NCBI GenBank assembly: GCA_905215405.1
Contig: CAJMQE010000006.1
Coordinates: 1 to 64,000, forward strand
Reading direction: 5' to 3'
Length of the DNA: 64,000 nt
Origin: an uncultured bacterium
Lineage (GTDB): Bacteria; Bacillota; Clostridia; Lachnospirales; Lachnospiraceae
A program made the translations under genes and the position numbers. Below, piece by piece: positions 45,790 through 53,304 of the stretch. How positions within the stretch are numbered: position 1 is the first letter of the stretch; each line of letters starts with the position of its first letter. Below the pieces are notes generated by a model, which worked only from the letters and a program-made list of their open reading frames with translations, searched no databases and was not told the DNA's origin.

Positions 45790-46815
45790 ATGGCAACGAT
45801 CCGTGAAATTGCATTAAAAACCGGTCTTGCACCCGGAACCGTATCCAGAATTCTAAATCAGGATGCGACCTTGCATGTTGCATCTGCTACACGAAAAAAT
45901 GTAATCAAAACTGTAAAAGAACTTGGCTATACAAAAAAAGTACAACTTGGAGAAGCGCATCGCAAATACACATTTGGCATTCTGGAGTGGTACTCTCCAC
46001 AGCAAGAACAGACAGATCCCTATTATCTGTCAATTCGTAAAGGTGCACAAGAATATATAAAGCAACGTGGTATGCATGCGATCTGCGCTTTTAAGACAAA
46101 TCAGGACTATAAGAACATACTAAAAAATGTCGATTGTCTGCTATGTATCGGTAAGTTTACAAAGAACGAAATACAGGAATTTCAGGAAATCTGCCCAACA
46201 TTTATCGTTGTGGATATGTATATACAGCGCTTGGAATGCAATACAATTGTTGTAGACATGCCACAGGCCATAGAGGAAATACTCACCTATCTATACGAAC
46301 TTGGTCATCGGCAAATAGCATTTCTTGGCGGAAAAGAATATCTTACTGAGCATATTTTATATTTTGATCAGCGAAGATCCGTATTCACCACATTTTGTGA
46401 TGCTCATGGACTTTCAACCCACGATATGATTCTTGAAGAACGCTACGATCAGGAATCCGGTTATAAAATGATGCAGAAATTACTTGGTCGCTCATTAAAG
46501 AAACGACCGACTGCAGTTTTTGCTGCAAGTGATTCGATCGCATTTGGTGCCATGCGAGCCATTGGTGAATATGGACTACAGATCCCCAAAGATCTCTCTA
46601 TCGTCGGATTCAACGATATTGATGCTGCTCGTTTTACAGCTCCCCCGCTGACCACGATCAAGGCACCGTCAAAACAGCTTGGAGAGTATGCAGCTCGCTT
46701 TTTGGAATATCTTCTGGATTCGTTGGCCAGTTCTCTTTTGCCTGTACGAATTGCACTTCCATGCTCAATTCAATACCGCCAGAGCTGCGCACCTCCCTAT
46801 ACCCAGAACAAATAG
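45790..46815 (+). CDS. galR: LacI family regulator, GalR-like
   Basis: A 341-residue repressor: N-terminal LacI helix-turn-helix (TIREIALKTGLAPGTVSRILN, 3-23) and hinge, then a periplasmic-binding-protein-like sugar domain with PTAVFAASDSIAFGAMRAIGEYGLQIPKDLSIVGFNDI. GGGAGG precedes the ATG. Its position, divergent from galK with a LacI-type palindrome between them, makes control of the Leloir genes by galactose or a derivative the likely role; the symbol reflects this context rather than a tested identity. Confidence 0.85.
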   Translation: MATIREIALKTGLAPGTVSRILNQDATLHVASATRKNVIKTVKELGYTKKVQLGEAHRKYTFGILEWYSPQQEQTDPYYLSIRKGAQEYIKQRGMHAICAFKTNQDYKNILKNVDCLLCIGKFTKNEIQEFQEICPTFIVVDMYIQRLECNTIVVDMPQAIEEILTYLYELGHRQIAFLGGKEYLTEHILYFDQRRSVFTTFCDAHGLSTHDMILEERYDQESGYKMMQKLLGRSLKKRPTAVFAASDSIAFGAMRAIGEYGLQIPKDLSIVGFNDIDAARFTAPPLTTIKAPSKQLGEYAARFLEYLLDSLASSLLPVRIALPCSIQYRQSCAPPYTQNK

Positions 46816-46819
46816 CAAT

Positions 46820-46856
46820 AAAAAACTTCCCGATTTTTTTAACCGGGAAGTTTTTT
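46820..46856 (+). terminator. Terminator of the GalR-like gene
   Basis: AAAAAACTTCCCG pairs perfectly with CGGGAAGTTTTTT, just past the stop; A and T runs make it usable from both sides. Confidence 0.95.
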
Positions 46857-46900
46857 GGCTTCATAACTTATATATTTCATATCTAATATATTTCATTTAT

Positions 46901-47053
46901 TAATTTATCTAAATTTTCGTTTTATCTAATATTTTGATTTATCTTATATATCGATTTATCTTATATATCGATTTATCTTATATATTGATTTATCTGATAT
47001 ATCGATTTATCTCATATATTAATTTATTTAACATATTGTTTTATCTAACCATT
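46901..47053. repeat. 17-bp AT-rich tandem repeat (about nine copies)
   Basis: Nine head-to-tail units close to GATTTATCTTATATATC, with starts every 17 bases from 46901 to 47037. The copies at 46935 and 46952 are identical, the next three differ by one or two bases, and the edges are more diverged. No spacers, so not CRISPR. It fills the gap between the GalR terminator and the symporter gene end, where no other terminator for the symporter is seen. Confidence 0.92.
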
Positions 47054-47087
47054 CTTCTAGACTCAAGTGGATCCTTTAAAATGATTC

Positions 47088-48401
47088 TCAGGCTTTTCCT
47101 GACTGATTATATGTAGTTACGTCCAGCTTATCTTCTGTCTTGGCCACGATCACGGCAGAGGCTGCTGCACCAACTACATTAGTTGCTGTACGAGCCATAT
47201 CTGCAATACTTGAGATAGGGCTAAGTAAAACAATAACTTCAACAGGAAGTCCTGCTGCTGCAAATACTGCTGTTGCTGTGATCGTAGCAGTACCTGGAAC
47301 GCCGACTGTACCAATTGAAACAACAACTGCAAGTACTACAAGGAAAAGATACTGTGGAATCGTGTAATCAATTCCAAGAATGTTAATTGCAAATACTGCA
47401 AGCAATGTTGGCCAGATACCAGCACATCCAGGCATACCAAGATTTGCTCCGATCGTTGATATAAAGGTTGCAATATCTTCCTGTACACCAAGTTTTTCCT
47501 TCAACTGTTTGACTGTAACTGGGATCGTACCTACACTACTCTGTGATGTAAATGCAACTACACCAGCAGGCCAGATGCCTTTGATAAATTTAATTGGATT
47601 TAGTTTTGCAAATATTGCAATCAGTCCTGTTTCAACACCGAAAATCTGAATGATGCAAAGAATATAGGCAAGTAACAATACACCCAGAAGTGGTAACAGA
47701 TCAGCCAGATGATTCTTGCTGACTGCACGACCGATCAGTGAAAGAACTGCATAAGGTGTAAAATCAATAATCAGGCTGACTATCATACCCATAACTTTAT
47801 CACCGGCATCGATCAATTTCTTAAATGGTTCAATTCCTTCTACTTTATTTGCAAGCAAAATATTGTAAGCGATTGCTGTGACAATTGCAAAAATAACAAT
47901 TGGCACGACCTCTCCATTTGCCCAGTGTTTTGCAAGATTAGATGGGAAAAGACTTACGATTGTATCAATAAATGATGGAACTGTCTTAGCCGTATAATCT
48001 GTTGCCAGTTCATACTGAAATCCTTTTCCTACATGTGCCAGTACTGAAACTGCAAGTGTAATTGCACTTGCAAAAAATGTATTCAGTGTCAGAAATACAA
48101 CTGCTTTCAGACCGATTTTCTTCAGTCGTACTTCATTTCCAAGATTTGTAATACTGGAAATTACACTGAACAACAGTAATGGGACAACCACTGCGCTGAT
48201 CACGTTCGTATATACGGTACCGAAAGCCGCATAATATGTATAGTGTCCTTTAAAGGCAATTCCTGTAACAATACCAAGTCCCACAGCAAGGATCGTCAGG
48301 ATTCCAAAATCCACATTTCTTTTTCTTTGTAAATAATAAAGTAATGCATAAAATACTAGTACAAGGGCAAGTGCGCCCAGATTCATATAATTCATCTGCA
48401 T
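47088..48401 (-). CDS. Dicarboxylate/amino acid:cation symporter (DAACS family)
   Basis: A 437-residue membrane transporter. Hallmarks: the serine-rich re-entrant loop (TSQSSVGTIPVTV), GMPGCAGIWPTLLA, and the C-terminal GVPGTATITATAVFAAAGLP substrate-binding segment. The early sequence and lack of typical GltP motifs recall the TcyP cystine branch, so substrates may be cystine, glutamate/aspartate or C4-dicarboxylates; I cannot choose. AGGAG eight bases before the ATG. Single gene, with a perfect dyad at its promoter; no classic terminator after it. Confidence 0.88.
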   Translation of the reverse strand: MQMNYMNLGALALVLVFYALLYYLQRKRNVDFGILTILAVGLGIVTGIAFKGHYTYYAAFGTVYTNVISAVVVPLLLFSVISSITNLGNEVRLKKIGLKAVVFLTLNTFFASAITLAVSVLAHVGKGFQYELATDYTAKTVPSFIDTIVSLFPSNLAKHWANGEVVPIVIFAIVTAIAYNILLANKVEGIEPFKKLIDAGDKVMGMIVSLIIDFTPYAVLSLIGRAVSKNHLADLLPLLGVLLLAYILCIIQIFGVETGLIAIFAKLNPIKFIKGIWPAGVVAFTSQSSVGTIPVTVKQLKEKLGVQEDIATFISTIGANLGMPGCAGIWPTLLAVFAINILGIDYTIPQYLFLVVLAVVVSIGTVGVPGTATITATAVFAAAGLPVEVIVLLSPISSIADMARTATNVVGAAASAVIVAKTEDKLDVTTYNQSGKA

Positions 48402-48474
48402 TTTTCATATCTCCTTTTCTTTTGAAGTTCATTTCATAGTATTCAAATATGATTTATATAAATTAACACTTTTT

Positions 48475-48503
48475 ATGGTTCCTGTCAACTCTTTCGGAAC
48501 CAT
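48475..48503. promoter_or_regulatory. Operator-like dyad over the symporter -35
   Basis: ATGGTTCC (48475-48482) and GGAACCAT (48496-48503) are perfect 8-base arms 13 bases apart. On the minus strand TTGACA (48488-48483) lies inside the dyad, so a bound protein would block the symporter promoter. Regulator unknown. Confidence 0.55.
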
Positions 48504-48530
48504 TTTACAAATAAAAACATTTGCGCGCAC

Positions 48531-48572
48531 AAAAAAAGACCAGTACATCAAAACCAGTACCAGTCTCTTTTT
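48531..48572 (-). terminator. Terminator after the DUF6472-like gene
   Basis: Stem GAGACTGGTAC / GTACTGGTCT with a loop of about ten bases, ending in a T run on the minus strand; about 30 bases after the stop. Confidence 0.8.
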
Positions 48573-48600
48573 CTTATCTGTTCAGTTTTACTCTGACTTC

Positions 48601-48789
48601 TTACATCTGCTTACGTACGATCTTATACTCATCATCTGACTGATAGTATGGACACGCCTGAAATGTTCCAGTCAGGAACCGGCTCATTTCATCTTCATCC
48701 AGATCGATATCACATACATAATAATCACAGTCTTCATCATAAATATAATTCGAACAGCTTTCACAGTTCGTTTGTGTTCTTTTCTTCAT
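48601..48789 (-). CDS. Small Cys-rich protein, DUF6472-like
   Basis: A 62-residue acidic protein with five cysteines: CESC near residue 9, then Cys21, Cys26 and Cys46 in QACPYY. The pattern suggests a small metal-binding (zinc) fold. From memory it resembles the DUF6472 proteins that accompany rpoZ in Lachnospiraceae. No function is known. It follows rpoZ after 25 bases with a weak AGGTTT site, and ends the remA-gmk-rpoZ operon at a terminator. The place next to the RNA polymerase omega gene makes a link with transcription conceivable, nothing more. Confidence 0.7.
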   Translation of the reverse strand: MKKRTQTNCESCSNYIYDEDCDYYVCDIDLDEDEMSRFLTGTFQACPYYQSDDEYKIVRKQM

Positions 48790-48814
48790 AAACCTGCACT
48801 TTCAATGCAAAATC

Positions 48815-49069
48815 CTATAAATCGTCTTCAGAAATATCCTCTTCACTAACGATCTTAACTTTGCCTTCATATAATTCTTCTACAGCGATTGTAAGTGGTT
48901 TCTTACCTGCTGCATTATCGATCAGGGGTTCCTGTCCTCCGATGATTTCTCTTGCTCTCTTAGATGTAGCAAGTACGATAGAGTATCTACTTGCAACTAC
49001 TGGTTCTTCGCCTTCTTCTACGTCGCTGTTAACAACAGCCATTAAATCTGCATATGATGGATGTATCAT
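48815..49069 (-). CDS. rpoZ: DNA-directed RNA polymerase omega subunit
   Basis: An 84-residue omega subunit, which helps assemble RNA polymerase. The conserved core is seen in SRYSIVLATSKRAREI and GKKPLTIAVEELYEGKV. The ATG overlaps the gmk stop (ATGA) and lies behind GGAAGGAG. Its place directly after gmk is the standard Firmicutes arrangement. Confidence 0.93.
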   Translation of the reverse strand: MIHPSYADLMAVVNSDVEEGEEPVVASRYSIVLATSKRAREIIGGQEPLIDNAAGKKPLTIAVEELYEGKVKIVSEEDISEDDL

Positions 49070-49704
49070 TCTTTATCTCCTTCCGAAAAACCTTTCAGTT
49101 CTTCTCTTATATTATGAATTAAATCTAAATTATAAACTGCCTTCTTATGCTCAGTTTCAATAATCTCATTGATATCATCGACGCATTTTTCCAAATCGTC
49201 ATTGATCACTATGTAATCATAGTTCTCTACTCCCTGGGATTCTTCCACTGCTCGGGCAAGTCTGGCCTTAATCGTAGGCATGTCTTCTGTTCCTCTGCCA
49301 ACCAATCTGTTCTCAAGTTCTTTCGCACTTGGTGGCATAATGAACATCAGGACTGCATCCGGAAACTTCTTCTTAATATTAAGTGCTCCCTGAATCTCAA
49401 TCTCAAGAATAACATTTTTGCCAAGATCTAACTGGCTGTCAACATATTCTTTTGGTGTTCCATAATAATTATTTACATATTTCGCATATTCAATCAGTTT
49501 ATCTTCAGCAATCATCTTCTCGAATTCTTCTACTGTCCTGAAAAAATATTCTCTTCCGTCTTCTTCACCAGGTCTTGGATTTCTAGTCGTTGCAGAGACC
49601 GATAATGCATAGTTGCTATGCTTCTCAAGAAGTCTCTTCATTGCTGTTCCTTTTCCTGCTCCGGAAAAACCTGAAATAACAATTAATAAACCTTTTCTAC
49701 TCAT
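49066..49704 (-). CDS. gmk: Guanylate kinase
   Basis: A 212-residue enzyme phosphorylating GMP to GDP. P-loop SGFSGAGKGT at the N-terminus, the GMP-binding SVSATTRNPRPGEEDGREYFF and the downstream EIEIQGALNIK. The reading frame is open for 44 more codons upstream, but that stretch overlaps remA in another frame; the ATG at 49704 follows AAGGTGAAAG and begins the usual MSRKGLLIVISG. It overlaps the end of remA by 8 bases and the start of rpoZ by 4. Confidence 0.97.
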   Translation of the reverse strand: MSRKGLLIVISGFSGAGKGTAMKRLLEKHSNYALSVSATTRNPRPGEEDGREYFFRTVEEFEKMIAEDKLIEYAKYVNNYYGTPKEYVDSQLDLGKNVILEIEIQGALNIKKKFPDAVLMFIMPPSAKELENRLVGRGTEDMPTIKARLARAVEESQGVENYDYIVINDDLEKCVDDINEIIETEHKKAVYNLDLIHNIREELKGFSEGDKE

Positions 49705-49957
49705 TGCTTTCACCTTTTCGTTCTGAATCATATCTGGCAGATATCGTATCCGGTAAAATTGCTGACAAAATGATATAATCACTGTCCGTAACAACAATTG
49801 CCCTGGTTCTTCTACCCTGCGTAGCATCGACCACAAGACCTTTTTCCTTGTATGTCTGTACCATTCTCTTGGCAGGCGCTGAATCTGGTGTTACAATTGC
49901 AACTATTTTCTCTGAATTTACTATATTTCCAAATCCAATATTAATCAATCGAGCCAA
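49697..49957 (-). CDS. remA: Extracellular matrix regulator RemA (DUF370)
   Basis: An 86-residue DUF370 protein beginning MARLINIGFGN, with the family's IVAIVTPDSAPAKR and QGRRTRAIVVTDSDYIILS. In Bacillus subtilis RemA is a DNA-binding activator of biofilm matrix genes; the role in Clostridia is not known. The start codon is TTG, placed behind GAGGG; no ATG is available in the conserved N-terminus. First gene of remA-gmk-rpoZ-DUF6472. Confidence 0.93.
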   Translation of the reverse strand: MARLINIGFGNIVNSEKIVAIVTPDSAPAKRMVQTYKEKGLVVDATQGRRTRAIVVTDSDYIILSAILPDTISARYDSERKGESNE

Positions 49958-50041
49958 TTCAAACCCTCACAATCTGCTTCCATATACGTTCAGACCATCA
50001 GATCCTATATCAGACTCAGATAGCCATAAACAATCTATTTA

Positions 50042-50070
50042 ATTATACACAAAAAAAGCTGAAACTTCAA
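50042..50070 (-). promoter_or_regulatory. Promoter of remA-gmk-rpoZ operon
   Basis: Minus-strand TTGAAG (50070-50065), 17-base spacer, TATAAT (50047-50042). Confidence 0.65.
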
Positions 50071-50162
50071 GTCCCATTTGCAAATTCCAATTTGAACAAG
50101 TAATTTGGTGATTCGCCTGACCCGTTGCAGACATCTGTTATCGTCATTTTTCTGCATAAAGT

Positions 50163-50200
50163 TCTTTTTAATCACTAGCAAATATGCTTTTCGAGTGATT
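50163..50200 (-). terminator. Terminator of yicC
   Basis: AATCACT pairs with AGTGATT, followed by AAAAAG on the minus strand rather than a clean T run. Weak; partial read-through into remA is likely. Confidence 0.4.
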
Positions 50201-50206
50201 ATTCGA

Positions 50207-51085
50207 TTATTCAATGTTTTGAATTTGTTCTCTTATCTTCTCTATTAAAGTCTTCAAATCAATTGCTGTATTGGAAATTGTGATATCATTTGCTTTGGAC
50301 AGAATCGTATTGGCCTCTCTGTTCATTTCCTGTGCAATAAAATCCATCTTACGTCCAATTCCACCATCTTCCATCAGACAGCTCTTAGCATGGCTGATAT
50401 GACTCTTTAGTCTCACCGTTTCTTCATCCACACAGATCTTATCCGCATAAATGATTACTTCTGTTGCAATCCTGCTTTCATCTATCTGTGCATCTGCAAG
50501 CAGCTCTTTCACTTTTTCTTCCAAATTGCTACGATACTGTGCCACCAGTAAGGGACTTCTTAATTCCACCTGCTCTACCAGTTCCTGCATATGATCAAGT
50601 TTCTGATTCAAATCTTTACGCAGATTTTCCCCTTCTGTAATTCTGGTCTGAATCATCTTTTCACAGGCACCTTCTACGGCCTTTCTGATGAAATTCCAGA
50701 GTTCTTCCTGATCATCGCTCTGTTCTTCCATTGCAATAACGTCTGGATATCTTGATAGCATAGAGACCGTCACATCATTTACGAGATGAAACTCCTGTGC
50801 CATTTCTTCAAATACTTCCATATATTCCCCTGCCAGTCTGCGATTGAATTTCAGATTCATTTTTTTCTCATTCAGATCTTCATAAGTAATAAATACATCT
50901 ACTTTTCCACGTTGCATATATTTCTTAAGTACATCCCTGATTCTTGCTTCAAAAACATTCAGCATTTTTGGCATTTTGATTCCTGTTTCAAGGTATCTGT
51001 GATTTACCGACTTCATCTCCACCGAAATTCTTCGATTCCCCTCCGCCAGTTCAAATCTGCCAAATCCAGTCATACTTTTTATCAT
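50207..51085 (-). CDS. yicC: YicC family endoribonuclease
   Basis: A 292-residue protein of the YicC/YloC family. The N-terminus MIKSMTGFGR and VEMKSVNHRYLE, and the C-terminal KMDFIAQEMNREANTILSKANDI, are the two family signatures. The E. coli member degrades the small RNA RyhB. The ATG at 51085 starts the conserved segment; a GGAGAATTGGG stretch precedes it. Its order with remA, gmk and rpoZ is conserved across Firmicutes (yloC-remA-gmk-rpoZ in Bacillus). Confidence 0.95.
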   Translation of the reverse strand: MIKSMTGFGRFELAEGNRRISVEMKSVNHRYLETGIKMPKMLNVFEARIRDVLKKYMQRGKVDVFITYEDLNEKKMNLKFNRRLAGEYMEVFEEMAQEFHLVNDVTVSMLSRYPDVIAMEEQSDDQEELWNFIRKAVEGACEKMIQTRITEGENLRKDLNQKLDHMQELVEQVELRSPLLVAQYRSNLEEKVKELLADAQIDESRIATEVIIYADKICVDEETVRLKSHISHAKSCLMEDGGIGRKMDFIAQEMNREANTILSKANDITISNTAIDLKTLIEKIREQIQNIE

Positions 51086-51396
51086 TTTCCCAATTCTCCA
51101 TTCCTTAATCATTGTAACAGAATTCTGTGGGCAGTCTCATGTGCATCCCCACAAAACTCTTCACAATTCCTGTCTAAGTATATCAAAGCTACTGGTAAAA
51201 TCAAGTAAATAATTGCCATTTCCACACTCTTTTCCCCTGCTTCTTTTTCTCTTTACCACTCTTTTCTAACATATTTTCATCTGATTCCAACAAAATCTGC
51301 GAAATATATGGCATAACCAGTTCTGTGTGTGTTAAAATAGTAAGTAAACTGTTTTAAACAGAATCTTTACTATTATGCGATTGGAGATAGTATCAT

Positions 51397-53163
51397 ATGG
51401 CATTAGATGGAATTGTAATTTCAAATATCGTTCATGAACTGAACAGTTCTTTAATGAACGGAAGATTATATAAAATAGCACAGCCTGAAACAGATGAGCT
51501 CCTGCTTACTATTAAAAATAACTCTGGTCAGTACCGACTGACAATTTCTGCGAATGCAGGATTACCACTAATTTATCTGACTGATGCAAATAAGCCAAGT
51601 CCGATAACTGCACCTAATTTTTGTATGCTTTTAAGAAAGCATATCAATAACGGGCGTATTATTGGCATTACCCAGCCAGGCCTGGAGCGTGTCATCGATT
51701 TTGAAGTGGAACATTTAAATGAAATGGGTGACTTATGCCGCAAGCATCTGATCGTTGAACTGATGGGCAAGCACAGTAATATTATTTTCTGTGATGATAA
51801 ACATATGATCATAGACAGTATCAAACACGTTTCTGCGCAGATGAGTTCCGTCCGAGAGGTTCTTCCTGGGCGGCAGTACTTTATACCTGAGACCATGGAT
51901 AAAGTCAATCCATGTGAGACCGATTTCGACGAATTCTCACACCATGTCTTTGAAAAGCCCTGTGCGCTTGCTAAGGCAATCTATACGGGTGCTACAGGAA
52001 TTAGTCCTGTTGCTGCAGAAGAGGTCTGCTTTGAGGCGTCTATCGACAGTTCAAAGCCTGCTAATGTGTTGTCCGATGCAGAAAAGGTACATTTATTCCA
52101 TATTTTTAGCAGCTTGATCGAGGATATCAAGAATGGTCGCTATGTGCCTAATATCATTTATAAAGGAAAAAGGCCGATGGAATTCGGCAGCATTTATTAT
52201 CATATTTATGAAGATAATCATGATGGGACAGACAATAATTACAAATGTGTCAAATATAATACTATCAGCGAAGTTCTGCATACCTTTTATGCTACAAAAA
52301 ATGCGATTTCACGTATCCATCAGCGTTCATCCGATCTACGCAGAATCGTAAATACAGCGCTGGAGCGTAATTACAAGAAATACGACATTCAGCAGAAACA
52401 GCTAAAAGATACCTTAAAGCGTGATAAATACAAAGTATATGGAGAGCTTATCAATACTTATGGTTATAATATTGCTCCTGGCAGCAAATCTTTTGAAGCC
52501 CTGAACTATTACACAAACGAGATGACCACCATCCCCCTTGACGAAACAAAAACGCCAAAAGAGAATGCAATCCGTTACTTTGATAAGTATAATAAATTAA
52601 AGAGGACTTTCGAAGCTGTCACTGAGCTTTTAAAAGAAACTTCTTCTGAAATCGCACATCTTGAATCAATTGTTACCGCACTTGATATCGCTGTAGCTGA
52701 AGATGATCTGATCGAATTAAAAGAAGAACTGATAGAATACGGCTATATCCGCCGTAAAGGAAAGAATGGAAAACGTGTAAAGATCACAAGTAAACCATTC
52801 CACTACCGTTCCAGTGATGGATTTGATATCTATGTTGGCAAAAATAATTATCAAAATGATGAACTTTCTTTTAAATTTGCCAATGGTGGTGACTGGTGGT
52901 TCCATGCCAAGAGCATTCCAGGTTCCCATGTCATTGTAAAAACAAATGGAAAAGAGCTCAGTGATCAGACCTATGAAGAAGCAGCAAGCCTTGCAGCCTA
53001 CTATTCCAAAGGACGCGATCAGGAAAAAGTCGAAATAGATTATACAGAAAGAAAAAACCTGAAAAAACCAAATGCAGCTAAACCTGGATTTGTTATCTAT
53101 CATACAAATTATTCCATGGTTGCTGATACAGATATCAGTAAGCTGGAACTGATTAGCAAATAG
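51397..53163 (+). CDS. rqcH: Rqc2 homologue RqcH (NFACT protein)
   Basis: A 588-residue ribosome-quality-control factor that binds stalled 50S-peptidyl-tRNA and adds C-terminal alanine tails. Domains: NFACT-N (1-about 200), helix-hairpin-helix, a long coiled coil (about 270-450, with YNKLKRTFEAVTELLKE) and NFACT-R with DWWFHAKSIPGSHV. Residues 97-98, Asp-Arg in Bacillus RqcH and needed for tailing, read Glu-Arg here (GLERVIDF), a conservative change. Older databases call it fibronectin-binding protein. GGAGAT lies about nine bases before the ATG. Confidence 0.93.
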   Translation: MALDGIVISNIVHELNSSLMNGRLYKIAQPETDELLLTIKNNSGQYRLTISANAGLPLIYLTDANKPSPITAPNFCMLLRKHINNGRIIGITQPGLERVIDFEVEHLNEMGDLCRKHLIVELMGKHSNIIFCDDKHMIIDSIKHVSAQMSSVREVLPGRQYFIPETMDKVNPCETDFDEFSHHVFEKPCALAKAIYTGATGISPVAAEEVCFEASIDSSKPANVLSDAEKVHLFHIFSSLIEDIKNGRYVPNIIYKGKRPMEFGSIYYHIYEDNHDGTDNNYKCVKYNTISEVLHTFYATKNAISRIHQRSSDLRRIVNTALERNYKKYDIQQKQLKDTLKRDKYKVYGELINTYGYNIAPGSKSFEALNYYTNEMTTIPLDETKTPKENAIRYFDKYNKLKRTFEAVTELLKETSSEIAHLESIVTALDIAVAEDDLIELKEELIEYGYIRRKGKNGKRVKITSKPFHYRSSDGFDIYVGKNNYQNDELSFKFANGGDWWFHAKSIPGSHVIVKTNGKELSDQTYEEAASLAAYYSKGRDQEKVEIDYTERKNLKKPNAAKPGFVIYHTNYSMVADTDISKLELISK

Positions 53164-53227
53164 CTGACATTATCTGAGTCACTTCGACAGGAAATGTTTT
53201 TTGTAAAGTACTTTAAGATAAATTTAA

Positions 53228-53256
53228 TTGACTTTATGTAAAAAAAGTTATACAAT
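53228..53256 (+). promoter_or_regulatory. Promoter of the O-antigen-ligase-like gene
   Basis: TTGACT (53228-53233), 17-base spacer, TACAAT (53251-53256); about 45 bases before the ATG. The gene therefore need not depend on rqcH transcription. Confidence 0.75.
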
Positions 53257-53304
53257 TCCATAACGAGTGACAAAAAATAACTTAAAAAAGGATATAAATA
53301 TATC

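Noticed and set aside
46901..47053. Regularly repeated 17-base units considered as a CRISPR array
   Set aside because: The units are directly adjacent with no unique spacers, are very AT-rich, and no cas genes are nearby; it is a plain tandem repeat.
46934..47116. Open frame of 60 codons across the 17-base repeat
   Set aside because: It is a by-product of the repeat (Tyr/Ile/Leu only), without a ribosome binding site.
49705..49836. 44-codon N-terminal extension of guanylate kinase
   Set aside because: It would overlap most of the second half of remA; the standard start at 49704 has its own ribosome binding site.
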